DNA of 12,885 nucleotides from SZUA-430 sp041477875 (GCA_041477875.1 JBGOVA010000134.1:1-12885), one strand, 5' to 3'; shown: positions 1 through 6,477, numbered from the stretch's first letter. Translations and numbers: made by a program. The notes: generated from the letters alone by a model not told the origin.

Positions 1-28
1 CGCCGCTCGCTGCGCTCGTGGCGATCCA

Positions 29-51
29 CCTTCTCCCTCAAGGGGAGAAGG
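29..51. repeat. Intergenic palindrome (CCTTCTCCC / GGGAGAAGG)
   Basis: Perfect 9-base arms at 29-37 and 43-51 enclose a 5-base loop. The palindrome lies just upstream of the first gene. Short CCTTCTCCC...GGGAGAAGG elements are dispersed many times between genes in alphaproteobacterial genomes, so this is probably one copy of such an element; that link comes from general knowledge of those genomes. It could also act as a terminator for a gene to the left of the window, although no T-run follows the 3' arm. Only one copy is visible here. Confidence 0.55.
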
Positions 52-62
52 GCAACGGTCTT

Positions 63-69
63 GGAAGGA
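63..69 (+). promoter_or_regulatory. Ribosome binding site GGAAGGA setting the start at 73
   Basis: A GGAAGGA purine run sits 3 bases before ATG 73. The alternative TTG at 61 overlaps this site and has no Shine-Dalgarno sequence of its own. The ATG is therefore preferred. Confidence 0.5.
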
Positions 70-72
70 AGC

Positions 73-1077
73 ATGACGCCGGACGAACTTCTCGATCTCG
101 CCAAAACCGAGTTTGCGTCGGATGATCCCGAGGTGCGGGCGCGGGCGGTGCAGCGGCTGCTCGTTGTCGTGCGGAATCATCAGAGCGTTCGTGGCGAGGC
201 GTTGGCGATTTTCAAGACAGCGCTTGAGAGCGACGAGACCGCATGGGGCGCTTTGAACGCCGCGCGCGGCATCGAGCTTATCGCTGGGCGCGAAGAGGGG
301 CGGCGGGCTTGGCGGCGTTTACTCGATCATCCGCGTGCGGAGGTCGTGGCGGGGGCGGCGGCGGTGGTCGACGCCGCGTTGGCGCCGGTGCTGATGGACG
401 TGTTGGACCGGCGGGCCGAGCAGCAAGTGCGCGTTCCGGTGCTGCACGCGCTTGGGCGAACGAAATATGGGCTCGCCTACGATCCGCTTGTGCGGGCGCT
501 CGGTGATCCGGAGTTGCGTCCGCACGCGATCGAGGCGCTCGCCGATCTGGGCGACGCGCGGGCAGTTGAGCACCTCACGCCGTTGCTCGTCGATAGGACC
601 GAAGCGTGGCCCGAAGACAATCACGGGCCGATGCTGCGCGTGCGCGATCTCGCGAAGGCGGCTATCGCGCGGCTGGGCGCGGCGCCGGCGGCGGGCGGCC
701 CGATGCGCGTCATGAAGGACGCTTCCGCGCCGAACGCCGGGCCGCGTCGATTGGAGCCGAAGGCATCACCGACGAACCCTCTCGCCTACCTGCCGATCGC
801 GGCGGCGCTGGTGGAGCTGCCGTGGTTCGGCATTGTGGCGTTCGCAGTGCTGGTCACGGCGGGCACGCTCGAGACCACCGACGCCGGGACGCAGATGCTC
901 GATCTCATCTCGATGAGCCCGGCAGTGCTGGGACTCGCCGGGGGCGCCTTCGCGATCGCGCGCGGCGGGCCGAAGACCACTCGCGAGAAGGTATGTTTCT
1001 TCACCGGCCTCATACTCTGCGGTTTGTTCGTGTTCAGCTTCGGCTGGGAGTTTTTCCATCCGCACGTGCCCACCTAG
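73..1077 (+). CDS. HEAT-repeat protein with C-terminal membrane segments
   Basis: A 334-residue protein. Residues about 15-205 form helical HEAT/PBS-lyase-type repeats, clearest at 119-175 (for example ALGDPELRPHAIEALADLG, then DARAVEHLTPLL). A low-complexity Pro/Ala linker at about 203-235 leads to three hydrophobic segments at about 238-265, 279-297 and 307-324. HEAT repeats are protein-protein interaction scaffolds, so the likely picture is a repeat domain tethered to the inner membrane; its partner is unknown. No enzymatic motif is visible. The reading frame stays open to the left edge of the window, but the ribosome site at 63-69 favours ATG 73 over TTG 61. It is followed after 76 bases by a thiolase gene on the same strand, with nothing to show a shared function. 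I do not recognise a named family beyond HEAT. Confidence 0.8.
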   Translation: MTPDELLDLAKTEFASDDPEVRARAVQRLLVVVRNHQSVRGEALAIFKTALESDETAWGALNAARGIELIAGREEGRRAWRRLLDHPRAEVVAGAAAVVDAALAPVLMDVLDRRAEQQVRVPVLHALGRTKYGLAYDPLVRALGDPELRPHAIEALADLGDARAVEHLTPLLVDRTEAWPEDNHGPMLRVRDLAKAAIARLGAAPAAGGPMRVMKDASAPNAGPRRLEPKASPTNPLAYLPIAAALVELPWFGIVAFAVLVTAGTLETTDAGTQMLDLISMSPAVLGLAGGAFAIARGGPKTTREKVCFFTGLILCGLFVFSFGWEFFHPHVPT

Positions 1078-1153
1078 CGGTGGCGGCGGCCGGGGCGGGC
1101 GTGCCAGTATGGCGGCAATCGGCATTCAACAATCAACACCCGGAGAGTGAATC

Positions 1154-2314
1154 ATGCGCCAAGCCGTCATCGTCTCTTATGCTCGCACGGGCCTCGCCAA
1201 GTCCGCGCGCGGCGGGTTCAACAACACGTCGAACATGACCATGCTGGGTCATGCGATCGAGCATGCAGTCAAAAGGTCGAAGGTCGATCCGAAGGAGGTG
1301 GAGGACGTCGTCGCGGGCTGCGTTGCGGCATCGGGGAATGTGGCGCGGGCGGCGGCGCTGCTGGCCGGGCTGCCGATCACTACGGCGGGCGCGACGGTCA
1401 ATCGCGCTTGTTCGTCGGGACTGAACGCGATCGCCAACGCCTCGCACTACGTCGTCGAAGAGGGTGCCAACATCGTCGTGGGCTGCGGCGTCGACTCCAT
1501 CAGCTATATGGGCGGCGGCGGCGGCGGCACTGAGCCGCGGCTGACGGAGATGTACCCCGATTTCTGGATGCCGATGATCGACACCGCGGACGTGGTGGCC
1601 GAGCGCTACAAGGTCAGCCGCGAGTACCAGGACGAATATTCGCTTGAGTCGCAGCGGCGCATGGCGTCGGCGCAGCAGGCGGGCAAGTTCAAGGACGAAA
1701 TCATCTCCGTGAAGACGAAGATGAAGAAGGTCGACAGAGACACGAAGGCCGAGTCGTTCGTCGATGCGGTCGTCGCCCGCGACGAATGCAATCGTCCCGA
1801 CACGACGCTGGCCGGGTTGGCGAAGCTTGATCCCGTGAAGGGCGCCGGCAAGTACGTCACGGCGGGCAACGCGAGCCAGCTCTCCGACGGCGCGGCCGCG
1901 GTCGTGATCATGGAAGCGAAGGAAGCCGAAAGGCGGGGCTTGCAGCCGTTGGGCGCCTTCAAGGGTTGGGCGATTGCGGGGTGCAAGCCGGACGAGATGG
2001 GCATCGGCCCCGTGTTCGCCGTGCCGCGCTTGCTTCAGCGTCACGGATTGAAGGTCGACGACATCGACCTTTGGGAGCTCAACGAAGCCTTCGCGAGCCA
2101 GTGCCTCTACAGCCGCGACAAGCTGGGGATCGATCCCGAAAAGTACAACGTGAACGGCGGCTCGATCGCCATCGGCCATCCGTTCGGCATGACCGGTGCG
2201 CGATTGACGGGGCACGTGCTGCTCGAAGGCAAGCGGCGTAAAGCCAAGCGCGCGGTCGTTTCGATGTGCATCGGCGGCGGCATGGGCGCGGCGGGGTTGT
2301 TCGAAGTTTTCTGA
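1154..2314 (+). CDS. FadA-type thiolase (3-ketoacyl-CoA thiolase / acetyl-CoA C-acyltransferase)
   Basis: A complete 386-residue thiolase, usual length for the family. The nucleophile Cys86 is in the NRACSSG motif. NEAFA occupies 310-314, the GHP motif gives His342, and the C-terminal CIGGGMG motif gives Cys372, so the whole Cys-His-Cys catalytic set is present. The family catalyses thiolytic cleavage of 3-ketoacyl-CoA to acetyl-CoA plus a shortened acyl-CoA, or the reverse Claisen condensation of two acetyl-CoA, in the cytoplasm. Sequence alone does not separate the degradative from the biosynthetic type. No FadB-like hydratase/dehydrogenase lies beside it, so it is not a classic fadBA operon. 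A GGAGAG ribosome site at 1142-1147 with 6-base spacing supports the start. A run of six identical GGC codons (residues 120-125) follows the GVDSISYM segment. Confidence 0.95.
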   Translation: MRQAVIVSYARTGLAKSARGGFNNTSNMTMLGHAIEHAVKRSKVDPKEVEDVVAGCVAASGNVARAAALLAGLPITTAGATVNRACSSGLNAIANASHYVVEEGANIVVGCGVDSISYMGGGGGGTEPRLTEMYPDFWMPMIDTADVVAERYKVSREYQDEYSLESQRRMASAQQAGKFKDEIISVKTKMKKVDRDTKAESFVDAVVARDECNRPDTTLAGLAKLDPVKGAGKYVTAGNASQLSDGAAAVVIMEAKEAERRGLQPLGAFKGWAIAGCKPDEMGIGPVFAVPRLLQRHGLKVDDIDLWELNEAFASQCLYSRDKLGIDPEKYNVNGGSIAIGHPFGMTGARLTGHVLLEGKRRKAKRAVVSMCIGGGMGAAGLFEVF

Positions 2315-2331
2315 CCGGCAAAAGCGGGGCT

Positions 2332-2373
2332 CGCGGCCAGATTGGGGACACATCGCTCGCCCAACTGGCCGCG
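2332..2373 (+). terminator. Strong imperfect hairpin after the thiolase gene
   Basis: CGCGGCCAG (2332-2340) pairs with CTGGCCGCG (2365-2373). After one bulged A at 2341 the stem continues with TTGGG (2342-2346) against CCCAA (2360-2364), giving 14 base pairs around a 13-base loop. It begins 17 bases after the thiolase stop codon. There is no run of T after the stem (the sequence continues CTTGTTATC), so it is not a textbook intrinsic terminator. It may instead stabilise the mRNA 3' end, or be a remnant of a palindromic repeat. The 5' arm and loop carry GGGGACACAT. Confidence 0.5.
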
Positions 2374-2425
2374 CTTGTTATCGCAAGAAAATCTGCAAGG
2401 CTGTGCCGCCATGATGCCGATTCAT

Positions 2426-2431
2426 GGAGGG
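2426..2431 (+). promoter_or_regulatory. Ribosome binding site GGAGGG setting the start at 2436
   Basis: GGAGGG ends 4 bases before ATG 2436. An in-frame ATG at 2424 overlaps the site, which makes 2436 the likely start. Starting there places the signal peptide directly at the N-terminus. Confidence 0.6.
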
Positions 2432-2435
2432 CCGC

Positions 2436-3245
2436 ATGTTGCGCATCTTCATCGTCGCCTTGTGCATATTGGGGTTGGCGCCGGCCGTCGCGGACGATGC
2501 GCTGCCGCCATGCCGTTCGATCAGCGATGTGGAATGCGGGCCGTTGCCCCGCGTCTCGGTGATGCAGGGCGTGAGAGTGGAGCGGGTCACCGCTCGCAAG
2601 CGGACAGTTTCATATCCGCTCAAGGGGCTGGGCTCAGAGACGGACGACTACACGCAATCGTGCCCGGGCGGCACGTGCGCTTGCGATGAAGATGTCGAAT
2701 ATCTCTCGTTCAAGGGCGGCGCGGCGGGTCTGCGCATCATCAGCGCGCGGGAGAAGCGCGCGGCGTCGCTGGCCAACTGCTCGATCGACAACTCGACCGT
2801 CTGGAGGGAGCCGCAACATGTCGCCGTATCCGCGACGCTGGTGAGCATCTCCACGTTCGATCTGGAATATTGCCAGACCTGCGGCGGCAGCTGCCACTGC
2901 CATACGATCCTCTCGACATACGATATTCGGTCGGGCAAAGCGCTTCGCATCGGCGACGTGTTGAAGCCGGGCAGCGTCGACGCCCTCAGGCGTCAGCTCG
3001 TCGACGACTTTGTGCTGAAGAATTTCGACGAAGGGGACCGCGCGCGCGAGCGTGCACAATTCGCTCAAGAGTTCTCGGCACGCCCGTTGGTCGACGAGGG
3101 TTTCTACGTTGAGAACGGCACCGTCTATGCGAACATGGACAGTTTCGCATTGAGTTGCGCCGCCGGCTCGTTCTTTCCCGTCGCTGTCGCGGCGGGCCTC
3201 ATCGATCCGTCGTTCGCGGCGCTCATTCGCGGCGCGCCGCGTTGA
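2436..3245 (+). CDS. Secreted cysteine-rich protein with DUF3298-like C-terminal region
   Basis: A 269-residue protein starting with a clear signal peptide (hydrophobic core 3-15, likely cleavage after AVA at 17-19), so it is exported to the periplasm or beyond. The mature part has eleven cysteines (26, 34, 76, 81, 83, 115, 146, 149, 153, 155, 241). The cluster CQTCGGSCHCH at 146-156 could hold disulfides or bind a metal. The later part, with TYDIRSGKALRIGDVL (161-176) and a final stretch with FFPVAVAAGLI (246-256), resembles the DUF3298 domain found in extracytoplasmic proteins such as the RsiV anti-sigma factor, but no sigma factor gene is nearby. The DUF3298 match is by eye and moderate. 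It has its own ribosome site and ends two bases before the convergent minus-strand gene. Confidence 0.8.
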   Translation: MLRIFIVALCILGLAPAVADDALPPCRSISDVECGPLPRVSVMQGVRVERVTARKRTVSYPLKGLGSETDDYTQSCPGGTCACDEDVEYLSFKGGAAGLRIISAREKRAASLANCSIDNSTVWREPQHVAVSATLVSISTFDLEYCQTCGGSCHCHTILSTYDIRSGKALRIGDVLKPGSVDALRRQLVDDFVLKNFDEGDRARERAQFAQEFSARPLVDEGFYVENGTVYANMDSFALSCAAGSFFPVAVAAGLIDPSFAALIRGAPR

Positions 3246-3247
3246 CG

Positions 3248-3716
3248 CTATTTCTTCACGCGGGTGTACACGGCGCGCACGGCGAGAAACTCGCGGCCCT
3301 TCGGCGGCAGGCAATCCATGTCGAAGGCGAGCGTGTCGTTCGACTTGAACGTCAGCACGGTGCGCCAGCCCCAATCGGGCTCGCCGGGCACGGCGAACGT
3401 GCCCATGAGCGTGAGGCTTTTCGTTCCCGGCGCCTTGCCGGCGCAGGTCATGATCTTGTCGCCGTTGTGCCAAGTGTCGGCCCAGGATGCGACCGTGGTG
3501 CGCGGCTTTGCTTCGAAGCCGAGCAGCAACAATCCCGCCTGACGGTCCTTGCGCAGCGCCCAGTCGTAGTCGATGCGCACGAAGCGGCCTGCGACCGCGG
3601 GGGGCGACGTTGAAGCGGGACGGCGAGGGCACGGGGGTTTCGTCGGACGGTTCGTAGAGGACGTAAGTGCCTTTCCAGCTGCCGATCAGCCGTTCCAGGA
3701 ACTTGTTCGCCGCCAT
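3248..3716 (-). pseudogene. DUF1579-family protein, frameshifted at a G6 tract
   Basis: Translation from ATG 3716 gives a DUF1579-like start (MAANKFLERLIGSWKGTYVL) as far as FNVAP at residues 35-39, then leaves frame. The rest of the domain is intact one frame over, from about 3598 to the TAG at 3248-3250, ending AVRAVYTRVKK. Removing one base from the six-G run at 3599-3604 (CCCCCC on the coding strand) restores a continuous 155-residue protein, with VAPAVAGRFVRIDYDW across the repair. DUF1579 proteins are small cytoplasmic proteins of unknown function with a GxW motif near the start, seen here as GSW at 12-14. GGGG at 3723-3726, 6 bases upstream, is a plausible ribosome site. The gene lies 25 bases after the Yip1-family gene on the same strand. 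The lesion may be real decay or a homopolymer sequencing error. Confidence 0.75.
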
Positions 3717-3741
3717 CCGTTTCCCCGTGCCGCCCGTGCCG

Positions 3742-4332
3742 TCAGTAGTTGCGCATCATCGGCGTCATCGCGGGCATCATGCTTGATTGAGCGACCGCCA
3801 TCACGATGCCGATCACGATCATCACGCCGATCACCGCGAGGGTGTAGACCATCGCTTTGTCCTGCGCCGGTTTCATCAATTTGGGCAGGCCGACATAGAG
3901 CAGATAGAGCGAATAAAGCGCGCCCAGGAGCGCCAGGACGCCGAGCATCGGAATGATCATGACGAGGCTTGCAACCCAGCTTGCCGTCGGCGCGTAGGCG
4001 GCGACCTTGAAGGCCTGGCCCATATCCTGCGTCGCGCCGAACTGCGGAGCGAGCGCGTTGATGACGAAGGCAAGCACGTAGACCATCACCAAGCCGAGGA
4101 CGATCTGCAGGATGAGTTGGGTCAGCCCCGCGCCGATCGGGAAGCGAAAGCCGGCGACGCCAACCAGCGTCATTCCGATGAAGGCTGCAATTGCGGCCGC
4201 GATCACAAGCGGTCCGACATATGTCGTGTAGATCTTCTGAACGTCGGCGGCCTCGCCTGCGATGGCGTCCCATTCAGATGCCGGCGAGAGCAGCAAGCGC
4301 TGCACGCGACCGATGAGCCATGCAAAGTCCAT
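3742..4332 (-). CDS. Yip1-family inner-membrane protein
   Basis: A 196-residue protein with a soluble N-terminus (SPASEWDAIAGE at 16-27) and about five hydrophobic segments at roughly 38-60, 68-94, 112-130, 131-148 and 162-182. The segment LYSLYLLYVGLPKLMK (139-154) is typical of bacterial Yip1 (PF04893) proteins. The C-terminal tail is methionine-rich (MMPAMTPMM). Eukaryotic Yip1 proteins act in membrane traffic, but the role of the bacterial homologues is not established and I do not assign one. GGAGGA about 7 bases upstream of ATG 4332 supports the start. The frameshifted DUF1579 gene follows after 25 bases, probably on the same mRNA. The upstream region to 4528 holds no other gene that I can support, and no convincing promoter. 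Confidence 0.88.
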   Translation of the reverse strand: MDFAWLIGRVQRLLLSPASEWDAIAGEAADVQKIYTTYVGPLVIAAAIAAFIGMTLVGVAGFRFPIGAGLTQLILQIVLGLVMVYVLAFVINALAPQFGATQDMGQAFKVAAYAPTASWVASLVMIIPMLGVLALLGALYSLYLLYVGLPKLMKPAQDKAMVYTLAVIGVMIVIGIVMAVAQSSMMPAMTPMMRNY

Positions 4333-4528
4333 GTTTCTTCCTCCCGCTTTGTGCGACGGCCCTTGGCGGCCGGCACACTTCGAGGTGCTAGGAGTCGATG
4401 ATTCGTGGGTTGAATGCCAGCTTCATTACAGCTTGATGTCGGTGCGCTGACGCGATTCGCGCGCAATATTCGCGGTTCCGGCGGGTTTTTCGGCTGTGAG
4501 TGCGCGTTAACCTGTGCTCGATTGATCC

Positions 4529-4922
4529 GTGTGCGTGCGATTTCCGCAAGACCTGGCATGCCTCCTGAGGACGCAATTCATCGCTGGATCCGTCGCGCAT
4601 GCGCGGCTCAGGCCGGCGGGGGAATCGCTTTCGTTATCGCGTGCCTTATCTCGCGATCCCGGCGGGCGAACTTCAGGCGAAGGCGGGCCACGGGTTGCTC
4701 ACGATCGACGGAGCAAATCTGTTCAGCGTACCGACACGGGACTGCGGCGACGGGCGCATGGCGCCGATGGCGTGGTTCAAAGTGCTGGGGCTCATCCACT
4801 ATCAGGCCGCGCGGCTGTTCCTCAAAGGCGTCCTTTCGAAAGCCCGCCGCGCCGGTGTCGTCCGTGTCGCACTGACACCCATTTTTAACACCTTATTCAG
4901 GGGCCAGTTTACCGGCCGGTGA
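4529..4922 (+). pseudogene. Remnant of a DUF1365-family gene (frameshift plus internal deletion)
   Basis: The frame open from 4526 reads AGSVAHARLRPAG (4583-4621), which matches the DUF1365 N-terminus. A five-G run at 4618-4622 then shifts the frame: dropping one G joins it to NRFRYRVPYLAIPAGEL. The next in-frame segment ends NLFSVPTRDCGDG, still N-terminal domain. It passes directly into MAWFKVLGLIHYQAARLFLKGV, which resembles the extreme C-terminus of DUF1365 proteins. Family members are about 230-270 residues, so roughly 140 central residues are missing. The open frame from ATG 4599 (107 residues) could be annotated as a small protein but is best read as a relic. DUF1365 genes usually sit beside an amine oxidase and a cyclopropane-fatty-acid synthase; neither is here. 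The original start codon is unclear (GTG 4529 or 4535 are possible). Confidence 0.65.
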
Positions 4923-4925
4923 GGC

Positions 4926-5597
4926 ATGCGGCCTTATTGTCGGGCCATGCGTCTTTGGGTTTCAACGTTCGTATTCGTTGGCGTCGGTGCGCTACTGTTG
5001 TGGCTCGGCGCCGCTGAGCTCGACAATGCATGGCCGCGATCGATGCGCTCGATCTACGGGCACGTCGCCGAGGTCGACGCCCGCGTCGTCGTGGGATATG
5101 CGGGCCGCGAGCCGCGCGTCGCAGTGCGATTGCAGCAGCTCGGCGCACGGTTCGAATTCACGTCGACCATCTTGCCGCATCCGACGGCGGGCGCGCTCAT
5201 GGACGCCGGCAGGATTGCGATCGACTACGACGGAAAATTTCGCGTGCGGCCGAACCCGGCTCGTAACACTGGGTCGTGCGCGAACGAACTGCGGACGAAA
5301 CCTCCGACGGCACGACCCCTCAATCGCCCGTGCGAGCAATATGAGGTGTTCTACGTTGTCACCGGCCTCACGGTCGACGGGCGCGTCTACTTCACGCCGA
5401 CCCACTACAAACTTCTCACCGCACTGTGGGCGCTCATTGTTCTTGTGCCGGGGGGCGTGATGTTCGGTTTTGGCGCGCGATGGCTCTATCGCTTGGTTCG
5501 GCCGCGGTTGCCGCTGGCGGTTACGGTGCAGCATGCTGTTGCAAGCGCTGCGACGCGCGATCCGCGCAAGACCGCCGATGGGCAGTGGCTGCATTGA
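4926..5597 (+). CDS. Hypothetical protein with two membrane segments
   Basis: A 223-residue protein (216 from the alternative ATG 4947). A hydrophobic segment at about 11-30 is followed by a soluble region at about 31-160 rich in short beta-like stretches (VAEVDARVVVGYAG, YEVFYVVTGLTVDGRVYF), then a second hydrophobic segment at about 162-184 and a basic cytoplasmic tail. The layout of TM, exported beta domain, TM is like DUF3592-type proteins, but I cannot assign the family with confidence. Two cysteines at 118 and 136 in the exported region could form a disulfide. No strong ribosome site is visible: GTGAGG lies one base before ATG 4926, and CGGG lies two bases before 4947. It starts three bases after the DUF1365 remnant. 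Confidence 0.68.
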   Translation: MRPYCRAMRLWVSTFVFVGVGALLLWLGAAELDNAWPRSMRSIYGHVAEVDARVVVGYAGREPRVAVRLQQLGARFEFTSTILPHPTAGALMDAGRIAIDYDGKFRVRPNPARNTGSCANELRTKPPTARPLNRPCEQYEVFYVVTGLTVDGRVYFTPTHYKLLTALWALIVLVPGGVMFGFGARWLYRLVRPRLPLAVTVQHAVASAATRDPRKTADGQWLH

Positions 5598-5617
5598 ACC
5601 CCGCCGCCTATCCACTG

Positions 5618-5634
5618 GCGCCGATGATCGGCGC
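5618..5634. terminator. Palindrome between convergent genes
   Basis: GCGCCGAT (5618-5625) and ATCGGCGC (5627-5634) are perfect inverted repeats around a single base. As RNA the likely form is a 6-bp GCGCCG/CGGCGC stem with a 5-base loop. It sits in the 42-base gap between two convergent genes, a position where a bidirectional terminator would be expected. There is no T-run on either side, so the call is tentative. Confidence 0.4.
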
Positions 5635-5639
5635 GGCTT

Positions 5640-5849
5640 CTACCACAAATAGGTTTGGCGATAGAGCTTGCGGCGCGCGTGGATGACCATGCCCGCCAAA
5701 ATCACAACGGCGGCGACGATGACAATGGCGCCCATGTTCCATGTTTCGGCCCGGGTGCAGGCGGGCTCGGAGGCGACGAGCTGGGTGATTTGGCTGGCGA
5801 CCATGCAGGTCTTATTGCCGATCAAGTGAACGAGGTCGAACTTGGTCAT
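5640..5849 (-). CDS. Small single-pass membrane protein, hypothetical
   Basis: A 69-residue protein. The N-terminal half is polar with two cysteines (15 and 31). A strong hydrophobic segment at about 39-55 (MGAIVIVAAVVILAGMV) is followed by a basic tail (HARRKLYRQ), so an N-out, C-in orientation is likely. The sharp TM followed by positive charges suggests real coding rather than chance. Against it, the ribosome site is weak (AGGA two bases before the ATG), and a longer plus-strand frame overlaps it that looks non-protein-like. Function unknown. Confidence 0.55.
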   Translation of the reverse strand: MTKFDLVHLIGNKTCMVASQITQLVASEPACTRAETWNMGAIVIVAAVVILAGMVIHARRKLYRQTYLW

Positions 5850-6042
5850 GGTCCTAAGGCTCCCCGATGGGTTGGGGTAGGTTTCGCAAGTCCAGTGCCA
5901 ACGGCGGCGGATGGGCCGGTATTACGGTGTGAGGCCGCGCATCTTGGTAAAGACGTGCAATTCTGGGACACATTAGGGTTTCGGCCGGCCGACGGCGGCA
6001 CAGGCGCTTCCCGGGGCTCGCGCGCGCCCCAAGCGAGGTTGG

Positions 6043-6451
6043 ATGCGACGGCATTTGTTTGCGACGATGATTCTCGTCGGGGTGTGCGCATTGTCGTTGG
6101 CGCGGGGAAGCGTCGCCGCGGAGGCGCCGTTGTCCGATCGCGCGCTGTTGGATGTCGCCGCGGAGTTTCGGCAGCTGCGCGTGCAGCGCGCGCAAACATC
6201 AGGTGATGGGTATATTGCGCGAGGCGCTCGGCGACGGACGGCACACGCGCACGGAGGTAATTGCGCTGCTCGGTTCGCCCGACGAGATTCTGACACCGAC
6301 AGATGTGATGTTTTCGCAAGCTTACGGCGACGGCGATCCGCGTGTACGCGAACTTCTTGTCTACGATTGGCGCGGGCGGCACGATTTTCTGTTCTTTGCC
6401 AGCGACGGCGCGCTGGTGCTAGCGTCGGGATGGTGGGCCGCGCTCGAATGA
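6043..6451 (+). pseudogene. Exported small protein, frameshifted in a (GC)4 tract
   Basis: From ATG 6043 (GAGG at 6035-6038) the frame gives a signal peptide (core MILVGVCALSLA at 9-20, likely cleavage near VAA at 24-26) and a helical start ending RQLRVQRA at residue 50. Coding quality then jumps one frame and continues as KHQVMGILREALGDGRHTR, TEVIALLGSPDEILTP and LLVYDWRGRHDFLFF to the TGA at 6449-6451. Dropping one base from the GCGCGCGC tract at 6186-6193 gives a continuous 135-residue exported protein. The T/RTEVIALLGSPDEI segment followed by a Y-x-W beta stretch recalls the small BamE/SmpA-like fold, a guess by eye. It heads a run of four closely spaced genes. The lesion may be genuine decay or a sequence error. 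Confidence 0.62.
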
Positions 6452-6464
6452 CGGCGCAAAAAAT

Positions 6465-6470
6465 GGGGAG
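6465..6470 (+). promoter_or_regulatory. Ribosome binding site GGGGAG setting the start at 6478
   Basis: GGGGAG lies 7 bases before ATG 6478, which directly precedes a signal peptide. In-frame ATGs at 6448 and 6463 have no comparable site; the one at 6448 overlaps the upstream stop codon as ATGA. Confidence 0.6.
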
Positions 6471-6477
6471 ACACAAA

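Noticed and set aside
1133..2353. Minus-strand open frame of 406 codons opposite the FadA-type thiolase
   Set aside because: It is rich in His, Arg and Asp with no domain or ribosome site, typical of the antisense of a GC-rich gene. The plus-strand thiolase has complete catalytic motifs.
2634..3716. Minus-strand open frame of 360 codons read as one protein
   Set aside because: Only its first 39 residues look like protein (the DUF1579 start). After the G6 frameshift it is out-of-frame sequence and then the antisense of the secreted cysteine-rich gene.
4333..4528. Possible divergent promoters before the Yip1-family gene
   Set aside because: I looked for -35/-10 boxes and CtrA-type TTAA repeats. 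Only an isolated GTTAACC half-site near 4506 is present, too little to support a call.
5982..5991. Perfect CGGCCGGCCG palindrome
   Set aside because: Ten GC-only bases in a GC-rich intergenic region; easily explained by chance, with no second copy or nearby gene for a regulator.
5655..6206. Plus-strand open frame of 183 codons in the gap before the exported cluster
   Set aside because: Low-complexity Gly/Arg/Asp composition, no ribosome site or domain. It runs out of frame into the signal-peptide gene and lies opposite a better small membrane protein.
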